A stretch of 64,000 nt of DNA, taken from contig NC_061063.1 of assembly GCF_021917145.1 (NCBI RefSeq), forward strand, positions 440,715 through 504,714, given 5' to 3'. Below, piece after piece: positions 62,240 through 64,000 of the stretch (position 1 is the first letter of the stretch; each line of letters starts with the position of its first letter). This DNA is from Hypomesus transpacificus (lineage: Eukaryota; Chordata; Actinopteri; Osmeriformes; Osmeridae). Below the pieces are notes generated by a model, which did not search any database, was not told where the DNA came from, and was given only the letters and a program-made list of their open reading frames with translations. Position numbers and translations under genes: made by a program.

Positions 62240-63400
62240 AAGGATTCGATTGATCCTAGGTGAGCGGTGATAGCTAGCTGGAAGACTAGCTAAATAAAGA
62301 ATGCCCAAGCAAGGTCTTTCCTGCAAAACTTTACATTAAGGTTACAATTTCTACCATGTAACTACAAAGAAATACATATAATAGCCATTTAGTAGTTTAA
62401 ATTATTCTCCTTCAGTACAATTACCATACATCCATCTGTGCCTTCTAATTCGTACTCTGCCTTTAAACACTTTTATAATAACCTTTACCGCTAACTCTTA
62501 ATACCATTTAATTATATAGCAATGTGTAAGCATGTACAATGTTGATACTATAGATACTGCTATGTAGTGGTAGTTAATGTAACATTAAAGTAAAGTGTTG
62601 CTATGTAGTGGTTGTTAACTTTAATGTCAAGGGTTGCTATGCAGTTACATGGTAGTTAATGTAACCTTCATGTCACTCTTGCCTTCTGGTCTATATAGCA
62701 GACTGTTACACTCCTGAACAGCAAGGCATGTCTGAAGTGTGTGTGTGTGTGACATGTGAAAGCAGGAGATCATATCTCTCTTTCACTCCCACTCTCACTA
62801 CTCCATCCTTCCATTCTCCCACCACTCCACTTTAGCTTGCCAAAACGGTGTTACTGGTGAAGATAACCTACAACCTCCACCTCTCACACACACACACCTT
62901 TTACACACACACACACACACATACACACACACACCTCAGACATACACACACCTCACACTACACACACACCTCCATACCTGCTGCATAATAGGACATCAAA
63001 CCTACACTTCACACACACACCTTTCAGACACACTCCTCAGATACAGTCTCTCTCTCACACACGCAGCTGGTACCTTCATTGGAGAAGAAAATGCTATGGC
63101 CCACCTCTAACCTCTAACCCCCTCCAACACACACAACTCGCTACACACACACCCCTGTAATGACACACCCACCCTGGTACTCACAGGACTGGGAGCCCCC
63201 CATGGGAGGGTGGTCAGAGCGCAGGAGGGTGTGTGTGTGTCTGAGTGCTGGCGCTCCTCCTCTGTCAGAGCAGGGAGGTGCAGGGAAGTTCATGCCTCGC
63301 TGTAATGAGCTTACCTGTCCTCTCTATAAGCCCGCTTTAACACGGCAGCCTACATGATCCCCAACACATCACCCCCTTCTTCTGCTTCTCCTGCTATTCC
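62240..63400. other. Non-coding stretch, no gene seen
   Basis: AT-rich sequence to about 62700 (TTGCTATGTAGTGGTTGTTAA repeated twice), then CA-rich low complexity to 63160. Confidence 0.5.
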
Positions 63401-63436
63401 TCCCGCTCCTCCGCCTCCCGCTCCTCCGGTTCCTAG

Positions 63437-63755
63437 GGGTCCAGGTCCACCCGAGAGAGGAGAGGAGGTCTGGTTCCCCTCGAACAGGATCTCCAAGCGC
63501 AGCTCCTCTCCAGTCAATTCCAGCTGGCCAGCTAATCCAACAGAGTGGGAAAGAGAAGCAAGGACTCGTCCAGGAGCGAGGCCCGCTTCTGCTCCTTCTC
63601 CGGGGGGGGGCCGTGAGGAGGGAGGCTCCTGGGGGCGCGCGGCCCGGCTCAGAGGTTCCTGGCAGGGCTGGTGAAGAGCATGGTCCTGGGGTGCGTGGAG
63701 GTGTGGATGACTTCAGCCTCTCCTGCTCTCTGTGTAACTGCTTCTCTAGTCTCCT
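63437..63755 (-). other. Candidate upstream exon (possible rims2), low confidence
   Basis: Following a strong acceptor (CTCCCTCCCACCCAG) the minus strand is open for about 105 codons, starting RRLEKQLHREQERLKSSTPP and continuing Pro/Ser/Arg-rich. The start is charged, coiled-coil-like. No donor could be chosen and no match to the RIMS2 linker is remembered. Confidence 0.3.
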
Positions 63756-64000
63756 CTGGGTGGGAGGGAGCAGGGCCAGTGTGGACCAATCAGGTCCTGT
63801 AAGCTCTGACGAGATGGCCTTTGCCCAATGACATCTGACCAGCAGATAAGTCTGTCAGAGGTCGCCTGAAGGCTTTTCTGATTGGCTGGCTGCCGCCTCT
63901 ACCGGGACCCATCTGATTGGGTAAAGCCGGACAGATCAGTCGCACGAGCCTCTCATACCAGCCTCTTATACGAGCCTCTGACAGCAGCCTCTAAAAACAG

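Overview
This is vertebrate nuclear DNA, almost certainly from a teleost fish. It has split genes with GT-AG introns, abundant CA/GA microsatellites, many minisatellites, tRNA-derived SINEs whose tails end in ATGTAAATGTA, hAT-type DNA transposon relics and L2-like LINE pieces. There are no bacterial-style operons. Three gene models could be assembled by hand with intact reading frame across every junction: lrp12 (+, 5867-14562), a CRISP-family secretory protein gene (+, 16885-19686) and the 3' two-thirds of rims2 (-, 29275-59477, continuing beyond the right edge).

Layout. 1-5.8 kb: relics (LINE reverse transcriptase, RecQ-helicase-like pseudogene, two minisatellites, a 701-bp hAT element with perfect 8-bp target duplication), then the lrp12 5' flank. 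5.9-15.9 kb: lrp12 in 9 coding exons, 891 codons: signal peptide, CUB, two LDLa, CUB, three LDLa, one membrane span and a long acidic/Ser-rich tail. 16-28 kb: an AT-rich island rich in mobile elements, holding an 8-coding-exon CRISP gene of 236 codons (with a 7-nt microexon), a nested palindromic transposon, a TIR element with 6-bp duplication, and a few exon-like pieces I could not identify. 29-59.5 kb: rims2 on the minus strand, 33 exons seen, from a linker exon just before the PDZ domain through PDZ, C2A, a run of small frame-preserving exons and C2B to the stop codon. An internal first exon at 31685-31847 gives a separate 284-residue C2B-only (gamma-type) isoform. 59.5-64 kb: repeats, another hAT element, minisatellites and one candidate upstream exon.

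Context. lrp12 and rims2 point at each other, as LRP12 and RIMS2 do in human, but DPYS and DCSTAMP, which lie between them in human, are not seen; the CRISP gene and transposons occupy the interval. RIMS2 is a presynaptic active-zone scaffold and LRP12 an endocytic-type membrane receptor; nothing suggests they work together.

The most unusual observations are two rims2 introns whose minisatellites begin at the exon edge and have copied the 5' splice site (about 15 copies at 56480-57050, three at 29583-29699). Others are a 531-nt Pro/Gln-repeat cassette exon that is itself a coding minisatellite, a GC-AG intron, long runs of symmetric-phase exons, and long poly-G tracts just inside one end of two hAT-like elements. 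I did not find a convincing undescribed defence or mobile system. Gene symbols rest on remembered family sequence, not on a search.
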